DNA from: Selaginella moellendorffii
Lineage: Eukaryota > Streptophyta > Lycopodiopsida > Selaginellales > Selaginellaceae
Length of the DNA stretch: 64,000 bases
Direction of reading: 5' to 3'
NCBI RefSeq assembly: GCF_000143415.4
Contig: NW_003314346.1
Coordinates: forward strand, 594,913-658,912
The notes under the pieces were generated by a model, which ran no database searches, was not told where the DNA came from, and was given only the letters and a program-made list of their open reading frames with translations. The translations under genes and the position numbers were made by a program. Each line of letters starts with the position of its first letter. The stretch's first letter is position 1. Positions 29,479-40,512 of this stretch are shown piece by piece.

Positions 29479-29800
29479 TTAGAGTCTATTGTCAGCGATT
29501 TGTAAGCTTCTTGCAGAAGACCACAATAAGTGGACGGCTGGAATGCCTGATCTTCTGCTGTGGAAGGAGCAGCTGGCCGAAGTCAAGGGTCCAGGGTCGC
29601 TGGTTTCTTATTCTCTCGGACGCTAATTTTCCAGTGGAACTTTGCAAGGTCTCACATGTGGTGTCACTTGTGGACATTAACTTCTTTTGATTGAATCTTT
29701 CTCTATACTTCGGCGAGACGCACGCGCAGAGGTATTTAGAACACGTCTTTGACTTGTATGTGAATTATTTCCTTCAGGCTTTGACTTCTGAGGTCAAGAC

Positions 29801-30157
29801 ATGACAACGAGAAGCTTCTACAGAAGGCCCTTTTGCAACACCAACCAAGAATCGAACCACGTCCGCTTCAAGCTCCTGGTTTGCATGAGTTACCTTTCCA
29901 AGATGCTTTTAGACAGGGATAGTGATAGAGACGAGGAGAAGGTTGCAACCCCGCGGCAGAGCAGATACCAGCCTTACATTTATGACTTCAATTCCATCAT
30001 AACAGGCTGCGTCCAGTCTCCGGACAGTGATCAAGAACAGCCCGACCAGGAAGTATTTAGCGTGCTCAGCGAGTGCGCCAGAGAGAGCAGTGGCCACCAC
30101 AGGCTTACTTTATGGGCCATGACTTCCACACTTCTCGGTCATGCAGCCGGGCCTTGA
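29801..30157 (+). CDS. Hypothetical protein, copy B
   Basis: Identical in translation to the frame at 24920-25276. No domain is recognised. Confidence 0.3.
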   Translation: MTTRSFYRRPFCNTNQESNHVRFKLLVCMSYLSKMLLDRDSDRDEEKVATPRQSRYQPYIYDFNSIITGCVQSPDSDQEQPDQEVFSVLSECARESSGHHRLTLWAMTSTLLGHAAGP

Positions 30158-30604
30158 ACTCGCCAACGGTCGAGCCTTCGGGAAACTCAAGAACCACCGC
30201 GTCCTGCTCTCGACCATTTCCAGCTCCGAGTCGATGCAGTGCGCGACCGCATCGTTCAAACAAAGCCATCGACCAGCAAGCACAATCTAAGAAAGGAATG
30301 GGAGCTCTAAACCTCCCTCTCGTAAAATATTTTGTTGTACGAGTCCATGAACAACTGCTGCTCCTTGAGATGTTCTTCTAGAGGCATGACTATAACTTTC
30401 AATACTATAATTAATGGCTGTTATAACTAAACACGGTATGCTACAAAACATAAAAGCTATGGCTGATAAGTTTATGAGAACTTGGATCAATTACGCTGGT
30501 TTTATATCAAAGTCGTTAGTGCCACCCGTGAACATATTGACTACGAATGCCATGAACTCCCTAAGAAGTTTCTTACTTATTTCGAAATATTATGGATCTT
30601 TAGT

Positions 30605-31401
30605 TTAAGCACAACCAAGGTTTTCACCTGGTGAAACACCCAACTGTGAGCAGAAGTCCCTGTAATAAGTGATACGGCTTTGTGCTGGTTCTGTCTCACT
30701 GCCCCTGCCACACTCTAGCGCTCCATTGATGGCTCGAATTGTAGCTCCAAATCCTTGATTCTGTGTTATTGCGGTGTGGCAATTCGAGTTTTGCATCCAA
30801 AACCACACTGATGACCTCCATGCAAGTAAGCCATTCTGAGCAACTTGGTCTGGGTTCTGGAGGAGGTTCATATTGAAAGCCCTTCCCGCGGCATCATAGT
30901 TGTAATTCCTGCAGATGAAATGTTGGATTTGTACTGCATACGTTTTTCATTTCTAACTTACCAAGTGAGCTGCAGAGGACCTCTTCCATAGTAAGCCATA
31001 GTGCCTGCCGGACATGAAACTCCACCGCTAGTGTTACAATAGACGTTGTTTTGGTTGATCTCTCGAATGAATTGCAGTGCTACAATCAAGTAGAAAAACT
31101 TCAAGACATTAGTGAGAAATGGATTTTTCTATGTAAAATTACTTCCAGTCTCGTGCTTCACATGTGCAAAGTACGCAGCCAGTTCCCTCCTTTGAACATC
31201 AAGACTCCCTGTGCTTCCAAAAGCAGGAAAGCCATTTGCTGCAGCAATGAAATCACTATAGGTATAGAAAGGATTGGCAACGTTGGATGGGAAGAACTGC
31301 CTAAACACAGACTCAGTTACGATGCTAGATGGGTTTGCTAGTGTGGGGGAGGGAGATCCAATGCAAAGTATAAAAGATACGATGATTGCTGCAAATGCCA
31401 T
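30605..31401 (-). CDS. GH19 chitinase, copy B
   Basis: Exons are 31401-31143, 31079-30962 and 30908-30605, exactly 4881 bp from copy A. The encoded 226-aa protein has the same catalytic Glu (KHETGS) and GH19 signatures. The visible nucleotide difference is a silent-type change near 31035 in exon 2. Both copies should be expressible as secreted chitinases. The Ty3 insertion lies about 380 bp beyond the start of this copy, in its upstream region. Confidence 0.92.
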
Positions 31402-31783
31402 GGGTGCTAAAGTTTATGAGAACTTGAATGAATTTGGGTTGGTTTTATACTCTTGAAGCCACCCGTGAACATATTGACTAAAATGCCGTGTTGATGGAAA
31501 CTTCCTAAGATGGAAGGTGTCTTTTATTGACTTTTCAAAATACTTTTGATTGAGGTTATGATCTTCGGTTTAAAGGTATAATATCTAAATTTTTAACAGT
31601 TTCTTATATCTAGAAATAAAATACCAATTTATACAGTTATCAATCTTAGTAAATAGAAATTAAATTGTATTTTAATTAACAAATTTGGAAAAAGAATTTT
31701 CTTGCATGATTTTTAGCTAGAATAAGCTTGGACATTCTAAGATATTTTATCATCTAATGGTTGTTAGTTATTTATATTAATAT

Positions 31784-31957
31784 TGTGAGGGCCAAGTGTA
31801 CGGCTACGATGCCGTATACTAATATTAGCGTAGTGGATTTTGGTAGCCGTCGGATTAGTTTCAATCCGGACCACTCGCTCCTGTATATAAGCTAGGGTTT
31901 TTGGGTTAATTGATATGCACATTTCTGTATTCCCTTTCCATATTCCATGCACTCACA
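31784..31957 (+). repeat. 5' LTR of element A (174 bp)
   Basis: Begins TGTGAGGGCC and ends GCACTCACA. It contains a TATA box (TATATAA at 31884-31890) followed by the likely transcription start. It is identical to the 3' LTR except for A/G in the CGGATT(A/G)GTTTC context. Confidence 0.93.
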
Positions 31958-31958
31958 T

Positions 31959-31969
31959 TGGTGGAGATG
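31959..31969 (+). other. Primer-binding site of element A
   Basis: TGGTGGAGATG, one base after the LTR, would pair with the 3' end of a plant tRNA-Ala (…CATCTCCA-CCA) over 11 nt. The tRNA identity is from memory of plant tRNA-Ala sequences. Confidence 0.55.
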
Positions 31970-32190
31970 AGGGGCACCTTTGATTGTCCCTGGGGAGTGC
32001 TTGGATTTGGGATTTCGGTTTAGATCTAGCTTTTGCATTGTCTAGATCTAACTTTTTCCATTTCCTTTCTTTTGTTCTTTCCTTTCAGGATTTTGGTTTA
32101 GATCTAGCTTTTTGCATTGTCTAGATCTACCATTTCTTTCCAGCTTTTTGTCATTTATCTTCTTTTGCTCTTTCTTTCTCATTCATTTTC

Positions 32191-33123
32191 ATGGCCGATC
32201 CGCAATCTCCTCCTTTGACTCTAGAGCAGCAGTTGGTTCAATTGCTTGATGCTATGCGCCTGCAATTGAACAACCAAACTTAGTTGATGGCGGCGTTCAC
32301 GGCACATGGTACAACTCCTCCTGCTTTTGGTGCCAATCCTCGCGTTCGGCCGGAGTTCTTTCGTGGGAATCCTGGGGATGATGTGTACCATTGGTTCGAT
32401 CACTTCACGGTGATTGCCACATATCATTCTTGGGATGATGCTCGACGTTTGCGTGAGTTCCCCACATGTCTTCAAGGGACGGCATTGCAGTGGTACAATG
32501 GATTGAGCACAGCTACTCGTGGCAATTGGAGTGTTCTTCCGGACGTCTTCAAACGCGCCTTCGGACACGCCGACGATTGTGATGATGCCTTCCAACAATT
32601 GCATCGTCTTCGCCAAGGGCCATCTGAGTCGGTGATGCAATTTGGCGTTCGTTTCCGAAGTCTTTTGCTTCGTGCGGAGCCAAATATGTCGGAGCGGATC
32701 AAGCTAGGAATGCTGTGGCCAGCACTTCGTCAAGATCTTGTCGGACTTGTGCATGCACTTGCTCCTGCCACTCTTGACGATGCTCTTCGCTTGGCACAAC
32801 GTTATGAGACGTCGCCTCTTCCACTTCTTGCTACACATCCTTCAGCTCCACTTCCTATGAGTGATGGTCTTGTTCCCATGGAGGTTGATGCTGCTGCTAC
32901 TCGAGTCCAAGGACAAGGGCGAGGACGTGGTCGTGGCCGTGACATTCGTTGCTGGGCGTGTGATGAAGTTGGTCATACTTATCGGCGTTGTCGGCGCTTT
33001 CCGGATTGGCGACCTCCATTTCCTGGGTGGAGACCTTGGCGTCAGCAACGTCCCGTTGGTGCTGCTGTGGTGGAAGGTTTGGATACCGAGGTGCATTCGG
33101 GAAACGAGGAGTCGCGCGAGTAA
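32191..33123 (+). pseudogene. Gag of element A (one in-frame stop)
   Basis: From the ATG at 32191 the frame reads about 30 codons (ending LNNQT). It then meets TAG at 32281-32283 and continues open to 33123. The related older copy has CAA at that place, so TAG probably arose from CAG or CAA. The retrotransposon gag core spans about 32350-32820 (RGNPGDDVYHWFDHF, LGMLWPALRQDL). A CCHC zinc knuckle (CWACDEVGHTYRRC) lies near 32953-32994. A second start at the ATG 32287 could still give a 279-aa gag. Confidence 0.85.
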
Positions 33124-33314
33124 TGGAGGGACCTTGCGCGAATAAGTTAGTGACCCCTCCATCTTTCTTTCGGGAGTATCATCAAGGGGTTCACTCGGCA
33201 CCGGTTCATCCAGTGTTTACTTTCCAAGCTCGTTTTTATAACAAGAGGTCTCCTATTCTTCTCTCCGTGTTGGTTGATACAGGTTCAAGTTTATCTTCTA
33301 TTGCTCGACCTGTT
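32988..33314 (+). pseudogene. Start of pol with protease active site (element A, truncated)
   Basis: This frame overlaps the end of gag in the -1 direction and reads FTFQARFYNKRSPILL followed by VLVDTGSSLSSIA, the DTG active site of a retrotransposon aspartic protease. It is cut at 33315 by the nested element. Sequence for the rest of the protease and the start of RT, about 600 bp in the old copy (54775-55380), is missing from element A. Confidence 0.8.
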
Positions 33315-34896
33315 TGTAAGCGACTAAATTTTCCATTCTACTTTAGTCACTTAACCACACCTCTGACCACTTGGAGGAGTCTCATTCACAACCTCCATCA
33401 ATCCAATTCAGGACTTGGGACTTGCTAGCCCCAAGAATGGCATCCATGCCACTCTACACTTGCACCTGGTCCAAGTGCTCCACGTGTCCGGTCCTGAGAC
33501 CGACACCCAAAGGTACCACTGACATCTCGGCTCGTTACGCTAAGGCCATGCCCATTCACCTTTGCTGCACTAGTGGTTCAACACCACTTGCATCACCACC
33601 TCGTCTCTCCAAGATTGGGCCATGTGTCCACGAGGGGTCATCCTAGATCCACTCCTTAGCATCCTTAGGATGCCCACAGACCTGGGGAATTGCCTTCCCC
33701 AAAGTCCCTTTGTCAGTTCCTACCAAGTCCCTTTCTGCCCTTGGCCGTGTTTGCCAACACTGCCACTGGATCGAGGCCCACAGGCCCGACCCCTAAGTCC
33801 CACGGTCCTCTGGGACTTCCTCACCACATGACTGTGTCCTTGGTCACTACCCCAGAGGACTGCTCCTCTTCCTTTCCACAGTCTGGGCCTTTGGGACAAC
33901 ATTTCGGAACACCGTGGCCTTACGCGAGCCACCTGGGTACTCTCCCCACCTATCGCCTTTAGGTGCTCTAGCCATGGGCTTAGAGCGAGGTTCCATTGAG
34001 CCACGCCTGGTATCCAAGTAGGTAGTGCCACCCACACTTGGACTGGGAGCATCGGCCAGTCGATCTCCCGGGGGAACTAGAGCCGGCTCTTGAACACTTC
34101 ACCAAGCTACCCCGCTTGTCGGTCCGTATTCACTCTAGTCTTGGACTTCCCAGTGGTCAGTTCATCACCCAACATTGGGTCTGGCCTTCCTGGGCCAAAC
34201 TGGCCTTTCCTGGCCAAACTGGCTCCACTGCAGTCCTCCCCCTTACTATACTTTTGGAGCTCACCAAACCCCCCAGGGTCTGGGAGACAAACGCTTTGGG
34301 CTTTCACCCTCTCAGGCTCCGGACTCGGACTCGGACTCGGACTCGGACTCGGACTCGGAGTCGGACTCGGACTCGGGCTCGGGCTCGGTCTCGGCCTCGG
34401 CCTCGGCCTCGGTCTCGGTCCCGATCTCGGTCTCGGTCTCAGTCTTGGTCCCGGTCTCGGTCTCGACTTCGGACTCCATCTCGGACTCCATCTCGGGTCC
34501 ATCTCGGACTCCATCTCGGACTCCATTTCGGGTCCATCTCGGGTCCACCTCGGACTCCATCTCGGACTCCATCTCGGACTCCACTTCGGACTCCAACTCG
34601 GGTCCATCTCGGGTCCACCTCGGACTCCACTTCAGACTCCATCTCGGACTCCATTTCGGGTCCATCTTGGACACTCCCACGTGTCATGTGTTGGTCCTTT
34701 TGGGTCCCTTTTTGGAGCCTCGCCTTTTGCTCGCTTCATGCTCGTTCCTCGAGCACTTCTTTGGGAGTTCCACTCCCGCTCTTGACTTTTCAAGTCGGAG
34801 CTTTTGGTCCAAACGTGTTACGCTCGTTTGGCTCTCGCTTCGGCCACTACCATGTGGCGCCCTTCCGGCTCCACTTTGGGGCCTAGGGATTTTGTG
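33315..34896 (-). repeat. LTR of the nested element (3' LTR, about 1.58 kb)
   Basis: Nearly identical to 38942-40512, but about 12 bp longer because of two extra hexamer units in the GGACTC array. One end is TGTAAGCGACTAAATTTTCC on the plus strand; the other is GGGATTTTGTGT. Confidence 0.88.
34316..34670. repeat. GGACTC hexamer and 12-mer arrays inside the LTR
   Basis: Tandem CGGACT/CGGGCT/CGGTCT hexamers (34316-34465) grade into 12-mers of the GGACTCCATCTC and GGGTCCATCTC type (34466-34670). The apparent (SE)n, (RT)n and (DS)n open frames here are by-products of the repeat. The counterpart is at 39948-40280. Confidence 0.92.
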
Positions 34897-37800
34897 TCTC
34901 ACAACTCCACCACCCATAGACGAAGTTCGATGTCCTCATCGAACGGTAAACCCTTTCATAAAGTAACACCCACACGTGTTACCATTTCCATCCTTGGCAC
35001 CTAGCCAATCTTTGTCTATGGTTTGACATCAAAGGCTCACCATGCCTTGTCCATCCTTTAAGGAGCGTAGTCTCTCCAACTTAGAGACTGATTGGACCAC
35101 ATGTAATGGTTCTCTCCTTTTATTGGTTTAGTTCTCGCTAAACCTCTTAGAGACCCTTCTCTAAGTCAACCCCACTACTCCTTCTCGAGTAGTTTCAATT
35201 TCCATCGATATAACCTTTGCACTTTGGAACTTTGAATTTTGACTTCTTGGAGTCAATTTCCTAGGTGTCTCCGACACCTTGCCTTGCACCTTTTGTGCAA
35301 CTCCACTTCCCATCCTAGGAAGTTCTCTACTCGAGGGCACCATCATCCTCTCTTCTATTTCGTGCCAAAGTTCCAGTTATCATACTTTGTGCTAGGGCTG
35401 TTTATGGCCCTATCGTTTGGCTACCTTACCGCTCCCTCCCTTGGAGCTTCCACTTTCGCCAACTCGGAGCATTTCGGAATCCCTCCTTGGAAACACACTT
35501 CCTTTCCCGCAACTTGTTAGCGTCCAACACATTAGTGTTCCTCACCTAACTTTGTCACTTGGATTCCTCCCAAGGGATTCCACGGCCCTATCTTGGCCAC
35601 TCATTTTTTGCTCCTATCTGTTGATTGTTGCACCAAGCAACATCGAATCTCTACCTCCCTCCTTGAGGTATTGTTTCGGTTCCATAGCAAAGACTCTTCT
35701 TTGCCAAGTCCGGAGGATGTTCACCCTTAGTACATCTCTTTAGCATCTTCTGCTATGGGCTCTATCCACGGCCCAACTTCGTGATCCTCCCATGGGTCTT
35801 TCATAGAGACTACTTTCCTCGGACTCACTATGCCATCGCACGGACATAGTTTATTTCCCTTAGGTGCTCTTCCCACTTGGTCATCACGACCAAGCCACAC
35901 CACTTTAAACAGTTCAATTTCAACATTTTGAACCAGGAACTTCATTCCTTAGCCAACCAAGGACCTTGTCCTTATCTGGCCATAAGATCACCTAGTGATC
36001 TCACCTTGGCACCTTAACAGAGTTGCCAAGAGGTACTTGGTCTTCTAGACCTCCAAGTTGTTGACTATAACCCCGGGGGCATCCCCCACACTTGGCGGTG
36101 CACCCAAGCCAGCCCTTACGGCCAAGGGTTCCTAGCAACTGAGATTAGGTGTCCCCATCTCACTCACCACGACCTTGGTGCCATTTGCACCAAAGCGTTC
36201 AAGTTAGATATGCTGAGCTTTCACACTAAGCAATCTAACCGTGCATCACGACTCCGAGGCATCCCTCGCTTGGCGGTGTGCCCAAACCAGTCTCCCCACT
36301 GAGAGTCCATGACCACCGAAATATGAGTGTCCTCATATTCCAAACCATCACCACGCCCTAGTGATTTGGGACTCGAACCCAAGCACTAGAGGGTCGGGAC
36401 TCGAACCCAACCTCCGTATATGCATCTACGGACGGCATCACACTAGATGCCTGGCGTGACTCCCCACGCCGGTGCACCAACCTATTTTTAAAGCGCGCTA
36501 CAGATCACAGCTTAGGAACCTAGTTCCTCCACACTGCCAAGTCCTCTCACTTGACATGTCTGTGATCATGCATGGACTCCTCCATGCTCGGCCCCATGGC
36601 CCACCCTTTTTGAAGTTATCACCTTCAACTAGGGTCTTTGTTCCCCCGATGTGCCAATCTCACTTGGCAAGTTCTCCGACCATTGTAACATGGTTCCTGC
36701 ATAAGCGTGAAAGTCCTTGACCATCGACTTTCATTCAAAGCCCTCTCTTTGAACACTCGGGAACTACTTCCCTAACCTTGATAGCCTTGCCTCATGGCAA
36801 GCTTCAAGACCACGCTTCTGCTGTGCCACTCTGATTTCGCGCGTTCCATGAACCATTTACACTTGGCCTTTCTAGGTACTAAGCTACCTAGAATCGTCTT
36901 TGGGAACCTTGAAGGAATTCTGTCCCTCAGCTTGCTAAGGCCTCCCTTTTTGCAAGCCTTCAAAATGCCACATAGTCTAACATGAACAATTCCATATTTT
37001 AGACTCTCCATGGCATCACGGTTGCTAGCGGCAACACCCTTGAGCCCCCACTTGATTCTCCACTCCCAGCTGGCATAACCAACCTTCGTTACACCCTTTG
37101 ATTCCTATGGTTCGGTTCTATCCCCTTACTTCTTGCTTTTTGGCTTCACACCTTTCCTTTGGTCATTCTCCTCCAGACCAGGAGGATAGCTTTGCACTTT
37201 CTATCACGCTTTAGCAAGTATTCTTAGGGATGAACCTACCCAATAGCCTAGGGAGTGGTTCTTCAATCCGGGTATGCTCACCTTATAATCCCACACACTG
37301 GGGTTACATTGTTGCTTATGGGCCTTTACATGCCCATCACTAGCCTTGCCAAAATTCCATTTTTGGCTTTGTCCAACTCGGGTAGACAGTCCTCTCCTGT
37401 CTCCGCAACCTTGGACATTTGGATAGCACCTTTTATCCATCATTCGCTAGGGACTTATCCCTTGCCCTTGCGACATCAAACACCACCTTCTGGTGTTCTA
37501 GAGTGTCTGGGTGTCCCAATGATGGCTTTCTTGACAATGAGTATTTCCTTTTATGACATTGACTTACTATATCACAACACAAGCAACTTATCCCCCGTAA
37601 GGGTATATCCAACTTCCTTATGCTATTAAGAAGTCTTGGGTAGCTACCTTCTACCCGTTTAACTAGTTATTTTGCACCTCTTGCTTAGTTGCCTCATAGT
37701 TGTCAAGTCCTACAACTCATTGCTTGGTGCTTTCACACCTCCATCATTATCTGGGTCACCACACTCCAACTGCATGCTCTGCAGCTTAGGCTATGCCATT

Positions 37801-38941
37801 CCCATTTCCATTGGGATTCCTTTGGCAAGGGGTTCTCATGAACCCACCAACATAGCCTCAAAGTATCACACCTTGGCACATTTGGTGTCTCCACACCATC
37901 GGCTCCACGAGCCTACCTCTATGACATTTCCCTTTCGTGTCTAAGTCTTTGCCAAGACCAACACTGCTCTTTCTCATGCCAACCATCCGTTAGCACTGCC
38001 CCATAGAGGTCACACACAACTTTATGTCAAAGTTGTTTTCTTCTGGGAACACCTTTCCCATAACTTTAGCATGGCACATTTTGCCATCGATGAGATACCC
38101 TCTGTTCTCATCCTTGGATCCTATGATCCCCCCCCATCCTTTGTGGGGTACAACGCACCTGAGTCCAAATGCTTCATTCAGTCCTTTTTAGGATCATCCC
38201 TTGACTCTACTTGAGTCGTCTAGCAGTTTTGGACTTGGTTAATCCACCGACCCGTAAGGTCCTACTTGTGAGGCACTAGCTCACTGGAATACACATCTTG
38301 CATTCCGGTCCTACTCAAAAGGACTATTTTCACAAGTGTTACTCCGACACTTGATTTTGTTCTCTGGGGGCAACTTTTGCCCCGTAGGACTACTTGTCCA
38401 TGTGATGAGAATACCACTCATCTCTAAGTACACCCCCCAACTCCTTGGGTTGTTCCAGCATTTATTAAAGGTAGCCCCGACTACCATTTCAAGGACTTGA
38501 GTCCTCTTCCGTATTTGACCTTCCACGGTCATTACCTTTGGTCTCACATTCATGAGCACCAACCTCAACTATATGAGGATAATCTTGTGACTCCTTTATT
38601 GTTTTGGAGTCTCTATCTTTCCCGTGATCCCAACTTTAGTTGTTTACCACAACAACCTTAGCCAATTTGCTGAGACAAATGCTCATCCGGATCACATCCT
38701 CAACTCAATGAGGAAAACCTTGCACTGTTCCCAAGATCCCAAAGTCGTTCCATTATTGGCCCTTTTCTATCCACCACCTTGTCTACAAGTTCACACATGA
38801 ACTGTAATGGAAAGCCATGTCTTCCCGACTTGTTACTCCTCAAGGATAGGCCCACTCCTCGGACCTTCCGATGCCAACACTAGTGGTGATATATTTGAGC
38901 ACCAATAAAAGTCGGACTAAGGAACAGCTCCGATACCAAAT
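34897..38941 (-). other. Internal non-coding region of the nested element
   Basis: About 4 kb of C-rich (plus strand) sequence without a long frame. Near 36060-36420 there are locally repeated phrases (CACTTGGCGGTGCACCCAAGCC and GCTTGGCGGTGTGCCCAAACC variants). No recognisable protein domain is seen on either strand. Confidence 0.7.
38927..38940 (-). other. Primer-binding site of the nested element
   Basis: On the minus strand TTTGGTATCGGAGC follows the LTR end. TGGTATCGGAGC differs at one base from the common plant initiator-Met PBS TGGTATCAGAGC. Confidence 0.75.
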
Positions 38942-40512
38942 TGTAAGCGACTAAATTTTCCATTCTACTTTAGTCACTTAACCACACCTCCGACCACTTG
39001 GAGGAGTCTCATTCACAACCTCCATCAATCCAATTCAGGACTTGGGACTTGCTAGCCCCAAGAATGGCATCCATGCCACTCCACACTTGCACCTGGTCCA
39101 AGTGCTCCACGTGTCCGGTCCTGAGACCGACACCCAAAGGTACCACTGACATCTCGGCCCGTTACGCTAAGGCCATGCCCATTCACCTTTGCTGCACTAG
39201 TGGTTCAACACCACTTGCATCACCACCTCGTCTCTCCAAGATTGGGCCATGTGTCCACGAGGGGTCATCCTAGATCCACTCCTTAGCATCCTTAGGATGC
39301 CCACAGACCTGGGGAATTGCCTTCCCCAAAGTCCCTTTGTCAGTTCCTACCAAGTCCCTTTCTGCCCCTGGCCGTGTTTGCCAACACTGCCACTGGATCG
39401 AGGCCCACAGGCCCGACCCCTAAGTCCCACGGTCCTCTGGGACTTCCTCACCACATGACTGTGTCCTTGGTCACTACCCCAGAGGACTGCTCCTCTTCCT
39501 TTCCACAGTCTGGGCCTTTGGGACAACATTTCGGAACACCGTGGCCTTACGCGAGCCACCTGGGTACTCTCCCCACCTATCGCCTTTAGGTGCTCTAGCC
39601 ATGGGCTTAGAGCGAGGTTCCGTTGAGCCATGCCTGGTATCCAAGTAGGTAGTGCCACCCACACTTGGACTGGGAGCATCGGCCAGTCGATCTCTCGGGG
39701 GAACTAGAGCCGGCTCTTGAACACTTCACCAAGCTACCCCGCTTGTCGGTCCGTATTCACTCTAGTCTTGGACTTCCCAGTGGTCAGTTCATCACCCAAC
39801 ACTGGGTCTGGCCTTCCTGGGCCAAACTGGCCTTTCCTGGCCAAACTGGCTCCACTGCAGTCCTCCCCCTTACTATACTTTTGGAGCTCACCAAACCCCC
39901 CAGGGTCTGGGAGACAAACGCTTTGGGCTTTCACCCTCTCAGGCTCCGGACTCGGACTCGGACTCGGACTCGGACTCGGACTCGGACTCGGGCTCGGGCT
40001 CGGTCTCGGCCTCGGCCTCGGTCTCGGTCTCGGTCCCGATCTCGGTCTCGGTCTCGGTCTCGGTCCCAGTCTCGGTCTCGACTTCGGACTCCATCTCGGA
40101 CTCCATCTCGGGTCCATCTCGGACTCCATCTCGGACTCCATTTCGGGTCCATCTCGGGTCCACCTCGGACTCCATCTCGGACTCCATCTCGGACTCCACT
40201 TCGGACTCCAACTCGGGTCCATCTCGGGTCCACCTCGGACTCCACTTCGGACTCCATCTCGGACTCCATTTCGGGTCCATCTTGGACACTCCCACGTGTC
40301 ATGTGTTGGTCCTTTTGGGTCCCTTTTTGGAGCCTCGCCTTTTGCTCGCTTCGTGCTCGTTCCTCGAGCACTTCTTTGGGAGTTCCACTCCCGCTCTTGA
40401 CTTTTCAAGTTGGAGCTTTTGGTCCAAACGTGTTACGCTCGTTTGGCTTTCGCTTCGGCCACTACCATGTGGCGCCCTTCCGGCTCCACTTTGGGGCCTA
40501 GGGATTTTGTGT
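38942..40512 (-). repeat. LTR of the nested element (5' LTR, about 1.57 kb)
   Basis: The near-identical partner of 33315-34896, with scattered single-base differences and two fewer hexamers. Its right border joins pol of element A in the middle of the frame (VIQKSRSPWACE). Confidence 0.88.

Larger units (their letters stand above)
27865..31783. repeat. Direct duplication, copy B (left part)
   Basis: The second copy of the germin-chitinase block; it resumes at 43396-43570 after the Ty3 insertion. To its left, 27075-27880 is instead an inverted copy of 18929-19720, so the germin 3 gene joins sequence from two duplication events. Confidence 0.9.
33315..40512 (-). mobile_element. Nested LARD-like non-coding LTR element
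   Basis: Long direct repeats at 33315-34896 and 38942-40512 bound a 4-kb internal region. A PBS-like site in reverse (GCTCCGATACCAAA at 38927-38940) abuts the right repeat, so the element runs on the minus strand and the right repeat is its 5' LTR. The internal region has only short frames and no gag, RT or integrase motif, so it depended on another element's enzymes. The LTR ends on the host side are uncertain by a few bases. Confidence 0.8.

Noticed and set aside
34090-34790. Long open frames of (SE)n, (RT)n, (LG)n and (SDS)n composition on both strands
   Set aside because: They follow from the GGACTC hexamer and 12-mer arrays in the LTR. Every frame is open because the repeat unit lacks stops.
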